Assembly (NCBI GenBank): GCA_963773625.1
Contig: CAVZCJ010000016.1
Span: forward strand, 186,001 to 250,000
Reading direction: 5' to 3'
Origin: DATARH01 sp963773625
GTDB lineage: Bacteria > Pseudomonadota > Alphaproteobacteria > ATCC43930 > CGMCC-115725
DNA length: 64,000 nt
Part shown: one piece after another, positions 34,602 through 43,789 of the stretch
Layout of the letters: each line of letters starts with the position of its first letter
Position numbering within the stretch: position 1 is the stretch's first letter
The notes under the pieces: generated by a model
The model's input: the letters and a program-made list of their open reading frames with translations, nothing else
The model's database searches: none
What the model was told of the DNA's origin: nothing
Program-made: the position numbers and the translations under genes

Positions 34602-34638
34602 GCAGAAGCGTGGTATCGCGACTTATACCACGCTCTGC
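34602..34638. promoter_or_regulatory. Long inverted repeat in a divergent promoter region
   Basis: AGCGTGGTAT / ATACCACGCT arms (34607-34616 and 34625-34634) are perfect with an 8-base spacer, extended by GCAG/CTGC after a one-base bulge. It lies in the 205-bp gap between the CaiB/BaiF gene (minus) and the acyltransferase (plus), so an operator is more likely than a terminator. Confidence 0.5.
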
Positions 34639-34682
34639 TAAAACTTCACGGTGGCCGCACACGTTCTTCATCCCCGTTCAAG

Positions 34683-35909
34683 TTGAGTAACGTGACCGCA
34701 TCGCGCTCTGCGCATTCAGAGACACTGAGCCTGACCGGCTTGCGCGGGTTAGCCGCACTTAGCGTGCTGCTCGCGCATTATTCGGTCTGGTGCGCCCCGT
34801 ACGACCGGATGACGGCGCCGAGTTGGTTGATGCGCGGGATGGATTATTCCGCCTGGGGAATGTCACTGTTCTTCACCCTGAGCGGGTTCGTCATCGCCTA
34901 CAATTATCTCTCAATGGATTGGGACGGGAGCGCCGCGGCGAGCGCCCGCCGCTTCGCTTGGTTGCGGTTCTCTCGGCTCTACCCAGTACTGCTGGTTTAC
35001 TTGGCGCTAACCTACGTCCGGCCGAGTCCCTTTGGCGAACGGACAGGGTTAGCCGACGTCATGTTGCTCGTCTCGGTGCAGTCGCTGTACCCGTTCAAGA
35101 TCAATGGCCACTGGCTGACCGATTTCCTGTCGTGGAGCATTAGCACCGAGATCACCCTCTACGCCCTTTTTGTCTGCTGCGTTATCGCCTTTCGCAAGGC
35201 CAGGTCACGGTTCGGGCGGGTCGCAAACGGGGTCGCCGCCGGCGTCGCGATGGCCTATCTGCTGGCGATGACGTGGCTCAGTTGGCATCGGGATGCCGTG
35301 GTTCCGGCCCTGATGTCATTGCCCACCGCCTTCGATACCCTTTCTTCGCAAGAGGCGATCCGCTGGTTTTTCTACTGGTCCCCTTACGTCCGATTTTACG
35401 ATTTCGCTTTCGGCTGGATGGGCGCTGTCGCGCTTCTGCGCGGCTTCCGCCTCCCGTGGTGGCTCGATGACGCGGTCCTGCCGCTGTTCTGCGGCGCTTT
35501 TTTGCTGACCTGGGTATTTTTGGGGTCCTTTGGTCTGGGCGAGCCCCAGCTTCAACCACTGCTACCGCCGCTCTTCGCCGCAATCATGCTAGCGAGACCC
35601 TCATCGCGCCTGTCGCGTGCCCTTTCCGTCCCAGGTCTGTTGTTCTTCGGCGAAATTTCCTACTCCCTTTATTTGTTCCATCCCTTTGCGACCAACCTCG
35701 CCGATCACGCTCGCGGGCAGCCGTTCAGTTGGTTTGGCTTTGTCGAGTTTTGCGGCACGTTCGCGCTTGACTTCGTAATTGCTGTCGCGCTCGCCGCCGG
35801 CCTCTACCGTGTCGTCGAGCGACCGGCTCAGAGCGCCCTCCGCCACTTTGCACGCGCCAGTTCCGAGCGCGCTGACATGGTTCATGGGAACCCGACATTG
35901 GTTCCCTAA
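34683..35909 (+). CDS. Acyltransferase 3 family (OafA/YrhL) membrane protein
   Basis: 408 residues from TTG 34683 (GTG 34692 possible). About ten helices. LTGLRGLAALSVLLAHYSVW holds the conserved R and catalytic His (LAHYS), GMSLFFTLSGFVIAYN is the second family motif, and ARRFAWLRFSRLYPVL the third. Transfers acyl groups, often acetyl, onto envelope sugars or lipids. The next gene begins 7 bases after its stop. Confidence 0.85.
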   Translation: MSNVTASRSAHSETLSLTGLRGLAALSVLLAHYSVWCAPYDRMTAPSWLMRGMDYSAWGMSLFFTLSGFVIAYNYLSMDWDGSAAASARRFAWLRFSRLYPVLLVYLALTYVRPSPFGERTGLADVMLLVSVQSLYPFKINGHWLTDFLSWSISTEITLYALFVCCVIAFRKARSRFGRVANGVAAGVAMAYLLAMTWLSWHRDAVVPALMSLPTAFDTLSSQEAIRWFFYWSPYVRFYDFAFGWMGAVALLRGFRLPWWLDDAVLPLFCGAFLLTWVFLGSFGLGEPQLQPLLPPLFAAIMLARPSSRLSRALSVPGLLFFGEISYSLYLFHPFATNLADHARGQPFSWFGFVEFCGTFALDFVIAVALAAGLYRVVERPAQSALRHFARASSERADMVHGNPTLVP

Positions 35910-35916
35910 GAACCGC

Positions 35917-37462
35917 ATGGGCGTAGCAACTTGGTCCACTGCCAAGGCGCCGCTGCGCATGGCGCTGCCCCTGCTGTGCTTTGTCGTATTCGCGCTCGGG
36001 CTGCTGTCGCTGCATCAGGAAAAGATCGGGCGATTTACGGTTGACGAGGAGTGGCCGATCCCGGCTGCGCTCTCGCGCGTGCTGTTCGCGTCGCCGCTGG
36101 GCCTCGCCGATACGGCGCTGCTGCAATATTTCCGCAGGCCAAGAGATCAGAGCTCGACCGCGGAAATGGTCGAACAAGCTACGCACGCTGGGATTGCGCC
36201 AACGCACATCGAGCAGATGGTGCTCGACGGGCAGGGGATCGGCGGCTCGCTATCTGCAACGCTGGCATTTGAGCTCTTCGGCCCGCACGCGCGCTCTCTC
36301 GCACTGCTCTTTTTGACGCTGCTTGGGTTGTCGGTGATCGGCTACATCCTGCGTTTCCGTGGCGAGCGGCTATGGGTCGTCCCGGTTTACCTGGCAGCGC
36401 TGAGCTTCCTGCTCCTCACGCCGGCAGCGGAGCTACCCGCTTGGGTTACCGAAGCGCCGATCGGCGGCTCACGCTCGTACATCTTGCTGGCGATCTTGCC
36501 GACGCTGCATTGGTGCCTTGAGTTAGCCGGCGAGAAGGCTGGGTCGCGCGCGGGAGACTCCGTTCAGGGGTGTGCTGCTCGGTGTTCAGGTCGTGATCCT
36601 GAGCATCGCCATCCTCGTTCGCTACAGCCCGATCTGCCTCATCGGAGCGGTGATCGTCAGCGCGCTGCTCGCGCTCCGGGGCGGCTCGGCCAAGCGCGTC
36701 GCCGTGGTTCTACTTCTGCCGCTCGCGGGGATACTGATTGCCCTTTACGGGGTGGTGCCGCTCTCCTTTCCCGGCGAAGCCAGCAGCGGCAGATTGCAGA
36801 CGCTCGTATGGCACCGCGCATTTATTGGTTACGGCGCTAACCCTGATTGGCCGTTTCCGGGCTTGCGGGATCGCTATCGTTGTCCGCAGGTAGAGGGGTC
36901 CCTGGTTGCCGGGATTCGGGATAGCAACGGGGCGTGCGTGTGGGCCGCCACCCCGGCGAACCAGCCCCGGCCGTCGACCGAGATCTGGGGCGAAATCTAC
37001 GGGCCCGAGTATGAAGCAGCCCTACGCAAGGCATTCTTTTACGTAGCCTTTCATTATCCGAGACAGTCGCTTGAGGCGTTTCTCTATTATAAGCCGCTAT
37101 TGCTGATCGATCAGACCCGGCATGCGCTGATCCCGTGGCCGAGGATGCCTCCTGGCAAGATCGTAGGGCTGGCCGCTTTCCAGACTGTCTTGCTCGTCGG
37201 TTTTTTGGCGACGGAACCGGCTGTCGCCAGCGGCATCAAGTTGGGGGCGGGCGCAGCCATCGGACTGGCCCTGGCCCTTTCCGCGGCCATCCCGCATCTC
37301 GTTGCGTGGACGACGCCGGCGACGGGGCAGGAGATGACCGCCGGCGTCCTGGCCGGCGGGATCATATGCGTTTGGCTGAGCTGCCGTGCGGTGCTGCGGT
37401 TTATCGGCCGGCGATGGAGGGGCGCCGCAGCCGTCCTCGGCGGTCGTAAAACGGACGGTTAG
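35917..37462 (+). CDS. Multipass membrane protein (GT-C-like?), one frameshift
   Basis: About 515 residues when a frame change near 36550 is bridged (ARETPFRGVLLGVQVV continues the second half). About ten helices. A DEEW in the first extracytoplasmic loop (GRFTVDEEWPIPAAL) is the position of the acidic motif of GT-C glycosyltransferases, and a large loop (FIGYGANPDWPFPGLRDRY to HYPRQSLEAFLYYKP) faces outward. Pairing with an OafA-type acyltransferase fits surface glycan building. Family not certain. It converges on the M20 gene with a 4-base overlap. Confidence 0.5.
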
Positions 37463-38637
37463 CTTGGCCCGAGCCGGTCGAGCCGCTTCTCGACGAGGCG
37501 CGCGAACAGACTGGCGCCAAGCGGCAGCACGCTATCGTTGAAGTCGTAGCCGGGGTTGTGCACTTCGCAGGCACCCTCGCCGTCGCCGTTGCCGATCTGG
37601 ATATAGGCACCGGGAACGTGCTTGAGCATGATCGCGAAATCCTCCGAGGCCATCACCGGGTTGGAGTTGCGGTTGACATTGGCCTCGCCGACGATGTCGG
37701 CGGCGCAATCGGCGATGAAGCTCACCTCGTCGGCATGGTTGACCAGCGGCGGGAACAGCACCCGGAAATTGGTCTCCGCTTTGGCGCCAAAGCCCCCAGC
37801 GATGCCTTCGGCGATGCGGGTCATGCGCGAGCCGATGACCCCCATCGTCAGTTCGCTGAAGCAGCGCGCGGTGCCGCGCAGCACCGCCTTTTCCGGGATC
37901 ACGTTGTAGGCGTCGCCGCCGTGGATCTGGGTGACGCTGACGACCGCGGTGTCGGTTGGGCGCACGTTGCGCGACACGATGGTCTGCAGCGCCGTCGCGA
38001 TATGCGCACCGACGATGACCGGGTCGATCCCGGCCTCGGGCCGCGCGCCGTGCGCGCCGACCCCGGTCACGTTGATGTCGAAAAAGGCGCCGCCCGCCAT
38101 CATCGCGCCGGGACGAAGCTGGAACTTGCCGACCGCCAGACCCGGCCGGTTGTGCATGCCGAAGATCACGTCGCACGGAAAGCGGTCGAAGAGCCCATCG
38201 CCGATCATCGCCTCGGCGCCGCCGAGGCCTTCCTCGGCCGGCTGAAAGATGAAATGCACCGTGCCGTCGAAGTTTTTGGTTCCGGCGAGGTATTTGGCGG
38301 CGCCGAGCAGCATCGTGGTGTGCCCATCATGGCCGCAGGCATGCATCTTGCCAGGGTTCTTCGAGCGATGCGCGAAGCTGTTGGCCTCGAGGATGGGCAG
38401 GCAATCCATGTCGGCCCGGAGGCCGATCGAGCGCGGCGAATTGCCCGCGCGCAGCCGGCCGACGACACCGGTCTTGCCGACGCCGCGGGTGACCTCGATG
38501 CCGAACTGTTCGAGCTTGTGCGCGACGAACTCGGCGGTGCGCGTTTCCTCGAAGCCGAGCTCGGGCTGCGCGTGGATGTCGCGCCGCCAGGCGGTCAACT
38601 CATCGTGGTCGGCGGTGATCTTGTCGAATACCGGCAT
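37459..38637 (-). CDS. M20 family amidohydrolase (hippurate hydrolase/aminoacylase type)
   Basis: 392 residues, cytoplasmic. AWRRDIHAQPELGFEE, LRADMDCLPI, MHACGHDGHTTMLLGAA, FQPAEEGLGGAEAMI and GVGAHGARPEAGIDPVIV are the metal-binding and dimerisation motifs of the HipO/amhX group, with metal ligands Cys/His in ACGHDGH and Glu in PAEEG. Cleaves N-acyl amino acids. The TauE-type exporter lies just upstream on the same strand. Confidence 0.88.
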   Translation of the reverse strand: MPVFDKITADHDELTAWRRDIHAQPELGFEETRTAEFVAHKLEQFGIEVTRGVGKTGVVGRLRAGNSPRSIGLRADMDCLPILEANSFAHRSKNPGKMHACGHDGHTTMLLGAAKYLAGTKNFDGTVHFIFQPAEEGLGGAEAMIGDGLFDRFPCDVIFGMHNRPGLAVGKFQLRPGAMMAGGAFFDINVTGVGAHGARPEAGIDPVIVGAHIATALQTIVSRNVRPTDTAVVSVTQIHGGDAYNVIPEKAVLRGTARCFSELTMGVIGSRMTRIAEGIAGGFGAKAETNFRVLFPPLVNHADEVSFIADCAADIVGEANVNRNSNPVMASEDFAIMLKHVPGAYIQIGNGDGEGACEVHNPGYDFNDSVLPLGASLFARLVEKRLDRLGPS

Positions 38638-38662
38638 GCGCGGTCCCTTCGCGGCACAACCT

Positions 38663-39418
38663 TTAGTATAGCGCGGCGCTTGCCGCCGCGGCGAGGGTAT
38701 AGAGCCCGGCGGCCGCGAGCACCAAGATTGACAGAACAGCCGCTACCGTTTCGTTAAGGCGCTCGGCAACGCTCAACCCGACGATGCCGCCGACCCAGGT
38801 CAGCGGCAGCAGGCTCGCGGCGATCGCCCAGTCGCCCGCCGGCACACCGAGGAAGACGACATCGGATAACAGAGTCGCGGCATAGACCAAGACGAAGAAC
38901 GCAACCAACGTCGCGCGTACCGCTCGCATCGGCGCTGCCGCCAGCATCAGATAGATCATCAGCGGCGGCCCCGGCATGCCGACAAGCCCCGTCGCGGCGC
39001 CGGCAATTGTTCCTGCCCCCAGGTTGATGCAGCGCCGCATCGCCATTAGTGCCGGTCGTCGGCGATAGACGTTCCAGCCCAACATCGCCGCGAATAGAAC
39101 GATGACCACGCCTGCGGCGAGCCGTACGACTGCGGGATCGCTGTAGCCGAAGGCGACGAGGCCGACGGGCAGGCCGACGGCGCTGCCGATCACCAGGTGC
39201 CAGAGCAGGCGCGGCTCGATCGCGTCCCGCAGGCGCGGGATCATCACCAGCGAGATCGCCAGGCTCAAGATGACGACGAGCTGGATCGCCTGGTCCGCCG
39301 GAACCAGCAGCAGGAAGAACGGCACGGAGAGCACCGCGAAGCCGAACCCGTTGGTCGCTTGCAGCAGGGCAGCGGCGAAGCACGTCGCCGCCAATCCCGC
39401 CCAGACCGGCAGGGTCAT
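38663..39418 (-). CDS. TauE/SafE family anion exporter
   Basis: 251 residues, about eight helices. ALLQATNGFGFAVLSVPFFLLLVP, GLPVGLVAFGY and GLVGMPGPPLMIYLML match the duplicated TauE domain with the GxPGP turn. Exports sulfite or organosulfur/organic anions. Four bases from the preceding small gene and 26 from the M20 gene, so a likely operon of three. Confidence 0.8.
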   Translation of the reverse strand: MTLPVWAGLAATCFAAALLQATNGFGFAVLSVPFFLLLVPADQAIQLVVILSLAISLVMIPRLRDAIEPRLLWHLVIGSAVGLPVGLVAFGYSDPAVVRLAAGVVIVLFAAMLGWNVYRRRPALMAMRRCINLGAGTIAGAATGLVGMPGPPLMIYLMLAAAPMRAVRATLVAFFVLVYAATLLSDVVFLGVPAGDWAIAASLLPLTWVGGIVGLSVAERLNETVAAVLSILVLAAAGLYTLAAAASAALY

Positions 39419-39421
39419 TCG

Positions 39422-39775
39422 CTAGGGCGTCTTGTGCCCAAGCGCGATCCGGCGCGGCGCCGGCATCTCGGTGCGCAGCGAAAATGCGCCCTCGACGGCG
39501 CGATTGATCTCGACCGGACGATAGCCGCAGCAGAAGCGGCTGACAAAAGCGTGAGCAAGGGCGGCGTCGTCGAAATAGAACGCGACCGCGTCGTTGAGCA
39601 CGCCGACCAGCCCTGCCGGCGCGGAAATCCAACCGGCCGGCCCGCAAACCTCGTCGAGCCAGGCATGCATGATTTCGAGCTGACGGCCAAGCCCGCCAGG
39701 CGGCACCGCGATCCTCACCCGCACCGGGAATTGCCGTTCTGCCTCGCGTTGAATTCTTAGGGCACCCCGCGCCAC
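39422..39775 (-). CDS. Hypothetical protein upstream of TauE exporter
   Basis: 117 residues from GTG 39775. RVRIAVPPGGLGRQLEIMHAWLDEVCGPAGW then FDDAALAHAFVSRFCCGY suggests a small alpha-beta protein; no signal peptide or membrane helix. The stop is 4 bases from the TauE start. Family not recognised. Confidence 0.55.
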   Translation of the reverse strand: MARGALRIQREAERQFPVRVRIAVPPGGLGRQLEIMHAWLDEVCGPAGWISAPAGLVGVLNDAVAFYFDDAALAHAFVSRFCCGYRPVEINRAVEGAFSLRTEMPAPRRIALGHKTP

Positions 39776-39812
39776 GACATATATTCCTGTTTTGTTCTCG
39801 CCAACAATAGCG

Positions 39813-40814
39813 CTATGGCACGGTTTGTCGAGAGGCTTTCGCAGGTGTCGCGAAACCGAAAATCACGCCGGCGGCGCGGCGCAGTGCGCCGAGAGCGCGG
39901 CTCGCCATTTCCCGCGCGGGCGACGGTTGCGGCAGCGGCGGCGGCGCTGCGGCGATTGGGTCGGGAACGGGCTCCGGGATGGGTTCGGGGAGAGCGGCGA
40001 GGGTCACCACCCGCTCGGGATTGGCCGGCGAATGCGCCAGCGGCCCATGGCCGTAGATCATGCCGAGCGCCGGCACAAAGGCGCGCGGCCCGTGATTGAC
40101 GTTGAAGGCGCGGTCGAGCGCCTGCATCGTCGCCGCCCGCGTCGGCGCGATCGGTTCGTAGGTCCAGCGGCCGTGAATGATCTTGATCTGGGTGCGCGCC
40201 TTTCCGGGACAGCCCAGGCGGAAATTGTATTCGGAGGGCAGAACCCCGAATTGCACGGCCGAGCGATAGATCGCCGAGCGGAACGACGGCTGGTCGTGAT
40301 AGTCGGACAGCGGCCCGTTGAGCACCTCGTCATATTCGGCGATCCAGCGTTCGAACAGGGCGCTCGTCGCTGGGGTGCGGCGAAACGCCATGACCCCGGT
40401 GTTGAGTTCGGGAAACGATTCCGGGATGCCCGGAACCTGGACAAACCGCTCCTCGCCGGTGATCGGGTCGGGTTTTGTCGAGAAGCGGCCGTCCTCGAGC
40501 GCGGCCAGCAGCTCGAAGCGGTCAAGCTGATCGAACAGCTCCGCGAGTGGAGCGCAGCAATAGGTGTCGGCATCGAGGAAGATGGTCTGCTCAAACGGGC
40601 TGCGGCCGATCAAAGAGGGCTTGTCGCGCGAGCTGCGCTCGGCCTCGACGATCTCGACATGATCGAAGCAACCTGGCGGCGGCGGTATGTCGGTCATCAG
40701 CGCGAGCGGGATGCCGGGCCAGACGTCCCGCACCGAGCGCGCCGCGCCGATCGCCTCGGCGAGATAGGACGGGCCGGTGGCGATGTAGAGAATGCCCCGC
40801 TCGAAGCCGCTCAT
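39813..40814 (-). CDS. Glycosyltransferase-like protein (nucleotide-diphospho-sugar fold)
   Basis: 333 residues. GILYIATGPSYLAEAIGAARSVRD at the start, QTIFLDADTYCCAPLAELF with a DxD-like DAD metal motif, and ELNTGVMAFRR, a pattern of GT8/GT32-like enzymes. The C-terminus is Pro/Ala-rich (PIPEPVPDPIAAAPPP). Donor and acceptor unknown. Soluble. Confidence 0.65.
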   Translation of the reverse strand: MSGFERGILYIATGPSYLAEAIGAARSVRDVWPGIPLALMTDIPPPPGCFDHVEIVEAERSSRDKPSLIGRSPFEQTIFLDADTYCCAPLAELFDQLDRFELLAALEDGRFSTKPDPITGEERFVQVPGIPESFPELNTGVMAFRRTPATSALFERWIAEYDEVLNGPLSDYHDQPSFRSAIYRSAVQFGVLPSEYNFRLGCPGKARTQIKIIHGRWTYEPIAPTRAATMQALDRAFNVNHGPRAFVPALGMIYGHGPLAHSPANPERVVTLAALPEPIPEPVPDPIAAAPPPLPQPSPAREMASRALGALRRAAGVIFGFATPAKASRQTVP

Positions 40815-40883
40815 CAGTTCCTTGCACCAGTGACCGCGGACGCGGGGTCGCCGCGCTCCTACAGGGACGGCGGAGAAGCTGAC

Positions 40884-42061
40884 CTAGACGTGCTGCAGCG
40901 CCGGCTTCAACCGCCACGACAGCGGTAGGGTAATTAAGACCACCGCCGCCACAAGCATCATCATCGTTGGAACGCTCAGCGCGTCGCCGATGAGGCCGTA
41001 GAGGATTGGCGAGGTGGCTCCGGCGCCAATCCCGCCGGTGTAGAAGATGCTGAAAGCGCGCTGCCGTCTTTCGGGCGCTACAAGCTCCGGCACGGTGCCG
41101 TAGAGGACCGACGAGGTGCCGTTGAGCGCGACGCCGATCAGCGGCAGCACCGCCATGCCGGCGAACAGCGGCAGCGGCAGCAGCGCGAGGATTCCCGCCG
41201 CGGTGGCGCCTTCGGTGACCCAGGTGGCGCGGACCACGCCGAGCCGCTGCCCGAGCCAGCCGCAAGCGAGCTTGCCGCAGGCGCCGCCGGTGAAAATGAG
41301 GGTCAGCGCGACGCCAATCTCCGCCAGCCCGGCGCCCTTCAACTTCAGGAGGAAGGGCAAAAAGGTGAGGAACCCCATCCGGGTCGCGCTGTCGATCATC
41401 GCGATCGACAGCAGCAGCGGGAAACCGCGCCCGCTCGGCGGCGGGGCGCTCGATCTCCTGCGAATCGGCTGCCCTGGCGGGCGGAACGGCGCGTCCGGAC
41501 AGGCCGCGCGTCGCCAGGATCGCCACGGCCACGACGAGGCCGACGATGCCGATCACCGTCGTCGCCGCCCGCCAGTTCATCAGGGTCAAGAGCCACGCGG
41601 TCGCGGCGGGGAACGCCATCTTGCCGAGGTCGCCCGGAGAAATTGTAACCGGCGAGCGCCTGGCGCGACCGGATGCCGGGGAAAGCCTGCGACACCAAAG
41701 TGGCGCTGATGGGGTGCTGCACGCCGGAGCCAAGGCCGCCGATCACCAGCGCGGCGAGCAGCATCCCGAACCCGACGCTGGCGCCGGCGACGAGATAGCC
41801 GACCCCGGCCAGCGCGGTGCCGAGGCCGAGGACCAGCGGCCCACCAAAGCGCTGGGCGATCGACCCGGCCGGGATCTGGAACCCGGCCATCGCCCCGACA
41901 TAGAGCGCGCGCAGCAGACCAACCGCGGCGTAGTCGAGGCCGAATTGCGCCTGCCACAGCGGCAGCAGCACGTAGAGCAGATCGGTATAGCCGTCGTGCA
42001 GGATATGGGCGCCGCAGGCGACGCGCCATCGTGCGCCGCTCCGGCGCGGCGATGCGGCCAA
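40884..42061 (-). CDS. MFS transporter with at least two frameshifts
   Basis: About 390 residues when bridged. HILHDGYTDLLYVLLPLWQAQFGL, then GGLGSGVQHPISATLVSQAF are in the first frame; SGDLGKMAFPAATAWLL in the second (one extra G near 41640); ATRMGFLTFLPFLLKLKG to the end in the third (change near 41430). Twelve helices of an FSR/fosmidomycin-resistance-like efflux carrier. An ATG at 42083 (MSFIGTTLGRIAAPE) may be the real start if a third change occurs near 42040. Conservation across the breaks argues for indel errors. Confidence 0.7.
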
Positions 42062-42171
42062 GGGTCGTTCCGATAAACGACATGTCAGATTTATGACAGC
42101 AACCGGCTGGCGAGAGAAGCGCCGGGCTGCATTTGTGTCGTGCGTCCTTGGAGGGGCGCCTTAGGGTCGTT

Positions 42172-42227
42172 CCTCAGGATAAGGGAGGTTTTTAGATGGC
42201 GTACCGCCGGGCTTCCTCATCCTGAGG
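42172..42227. repeat. Imperfect palindromic repeat (CCTCATCCTGAGG type)
   Basis: Arms CCTCAGGAT (42172) and ATCCTGAGG (42219) flanked by further pairing, followed by GTGCTCCGCGCAGCGGGGCCTCG. This phrase is a common dispersed repeat in alphaproteobacterial genomes. It lies in the 200-bp gap between the MFS and LLM genes. Confidence 0.5.
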
Positions 42228-42261
42228 TGCTCCGCGCAGCGGGGCCTCGGACGCGCCCGGC

Positions 42262-43254
42262 TTATCCAGCTGCGTCCCGCACTGCGGCGACGATCTCAAA
42301 CGAGCGCTTGCGCCTTTCATGGTCGAAGATATTGGCGGTGACCATCAGCTCGTCGGCGCCGGTGCGCGCGATGAGGTCTTCGAGCCCGCGGCGCACCGTC
42401 TCCGGCCCACCGACCACGGCTGCGCCGAGCGCGTCTTCGACCACCGCGCGTTTGTAGGGGTCGAGCGTTGCCTCGAAATTCTCCACCGGCGGCGGCACCC
42501 GGCTCGGCGTGCCGAGGCGGTTGTTGAGGGTCGATTGCTGCAGCGAGGAAAACAGAAAGCGCGCCTCGTTATCGGTCTCGGCGGCGACACATGTGACGCC
42601 GAGCATCACATGCGGGGCGGCGAGCTGCGCCGACGGCTCGAACCGCTCGCGGTAGATCGCGATCGCCTGCATCAGCGCCGCCGGTGCGAAATGCGAGGCA
42701 AAGGCGAACGGCAGCCCGAGGATTGCCGCGAGCTGCGCGCCGAACAGACTCGACCCCAGGATCCAGATCGGCACATCTAGCCCGGCGCCGGGCACCGCCT
42801 GCAGCCGCTGGCCCGGCTCGGCGGGCTGGAAATAATGCATCAGCTCGACGACGTCGCGGGGGAACTGGTCGTCGCTCGCGAGCAGGTTGCGGCGCATCGC
42901 CCGCATCGTCAGCTGGTCGGAGCCGGGCGCGCGGCCGAGGCCGAGTTCGACCCGCCCGGGATGCAACGCGGCCAGCGTGCCGAACTGCTCGGCGACCATC
43001 AGCGGCGCGTGGTTCGGCAGCATGATGCCGCCGGCGCCGATCTTGATCTTGGCTGTGCCGGCGGCGATGTGGGCGAGCGCCACCGCGGTCGCGGCGCTGG
43101 CGATGCCGGGCAGATTGTGGTGCTCGGCCATCCAGTAGCGCGGATAGCCCAGCGCCTCGACATGGCGCGCCAGGTCGAGCGAGTTGCGCAGCGACTGCCC
43201 GGCATCGCCGCCTTCGACGATCGGCGACAGGTCGAGAATGGAGAGGGGAACCAT
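42262..43254 (-). CDS. LLM flavin-dependent oxidoreductase (YhbW/MsnO8-like)
   Basis: 330 residues from ATG 43254. LSILDLSPIVEGGDAGQSL, YWMAEHHNLPGIASAATAVALAHIA, RVELGLGRAPGSD and PIWILGSSLFGAQLAAILGLPFAFASHF are the luciferase-like barrel motifs of the single-domain YhbW group. Needs reduced flavin from elsewhere; substrate unknown. Its 5' leader carries a short peptide ORF and an intrinsic-terminator-like hairpin, suggesting attenuation. Confidence 0.85.
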   Translation of the reverse strand: MVPLSILDLSPIVEGGDAGQSLRNSLDLARHVEALGYPRYWMAEHHNLPGIASAATAVALAHIAAGTAKIKIGAGGIMLPNHAPLMVAEQFGTLAALHPGRVELGLGRAPGSDQLTMRAMRRNLLASDDQFPRDVVELMHYFQPAEPGQRLQAVPGAGLDVPIWILGSSLFGAQLAAILGLPFAFASHFAPAALMQAIAIYRERFEPSAQLAAPHVMLGVTCVAAETDNEARFLFSSLQQSTLNNRLGTPSRVPPPVENFEATLDPYKRAVVEDALGAAVVGGPETVRRGLEDLIARTGADELMVTANIFDHERRKRSFEIVAAVRDAAG

Positions 43255-43269
43255 CCGCTGAACATAACC

Positions 43270-43305
43270 GAAAAAGGGTGGGGCCACCTCGAAAGGTGGC
43301 GCCCC
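43270..43305 (-). terminator. Intrinsic terminator-like hairpin in the LLM gene leader
   Basis: On the minus strand GGGGCGCCACCT and AGGTGGCCCC pair (2-base bulge, 4-base loop) and are followed by ACCCTTTTT, ending about 16 bases before the LLM start codon. Reads as a rho-independent terminator upstream of, not after, a gene. Confidence 0.6.
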
Positions 43306-43310
43306 GAGCG

Positions 43311-43358
43311 TTAATTGGAGAGTTTGAACAAAGTTGCGATGGCAAGAGCCAAACGCAT
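43311..43358 (-). CDS. Candidate 15-residue leader peptide of the LLM gene
   Basis: ATG to TAA encoding MRLALAIATLFKLSN, with GAGG 8 bases before the ATG, ending 6 bases before the terminator hairpin. No residue is strongly enriched apart from Leu and Ala, so what it would sense is unclear. Short ORFs occur by chance; position is the main evidence. Confidence 0.4.
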   Translation of the reverse strand: MRLALAIATLFKLSN

Positions 43359-43789
43359 CAAGTCAACCTCGACGCAAACGCGCCCCATCGTGATACGAAT
43401 CATTGCCATTGGCTTTCGATTCGCCCACGGGCCCGCAGGCAGTTGAGCCTGCATTTGTATCGCGCCTTGGCCAGGCGCTAGCTCGGCCCGTTAGCCTCAC
43501 GGGCACGAGCGGCAGCAAGGTTATCGAAGGGCTGGGTGGGTATGCGTATCCCACGCGCCCACCGCCGTCCGGCCTCGCCTTTAGCCACCCTTGGGAAAGG
43601 TGACACAGGACGTCCCAACGCCCTAGGCTGACGACGCTACCCGTCTCCGGACGCCACCAAACCATAGGTAGTATTTGATGCTGAAAACGGCTCCGTTCAA
43701 GTCTCCCACAACTTTCGCGAACAAGCCTGCCCGATTGTCTTTAAATGCGCAGGGTAGCAAGCTCGCGGCAATCGTCAGGGAGGATGGCC
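43359..43789. other. Divergent intergenic region upstream of the ThDP enzyme
   Basis: 431 bp between the LLM leader (minus) and the ThDP gene (plus). Moderately lower GC. I see no gene, RNA or clear repeat; an open frame at 43403-43603 has no family likeness. Confidence 0.45.

Noticed and set aside
43403..43603. 66-codon plus-strand frame before the ThDP gene
   Set aside because: No ribosome site or recognisable domain; the region looks like promoter DNA.
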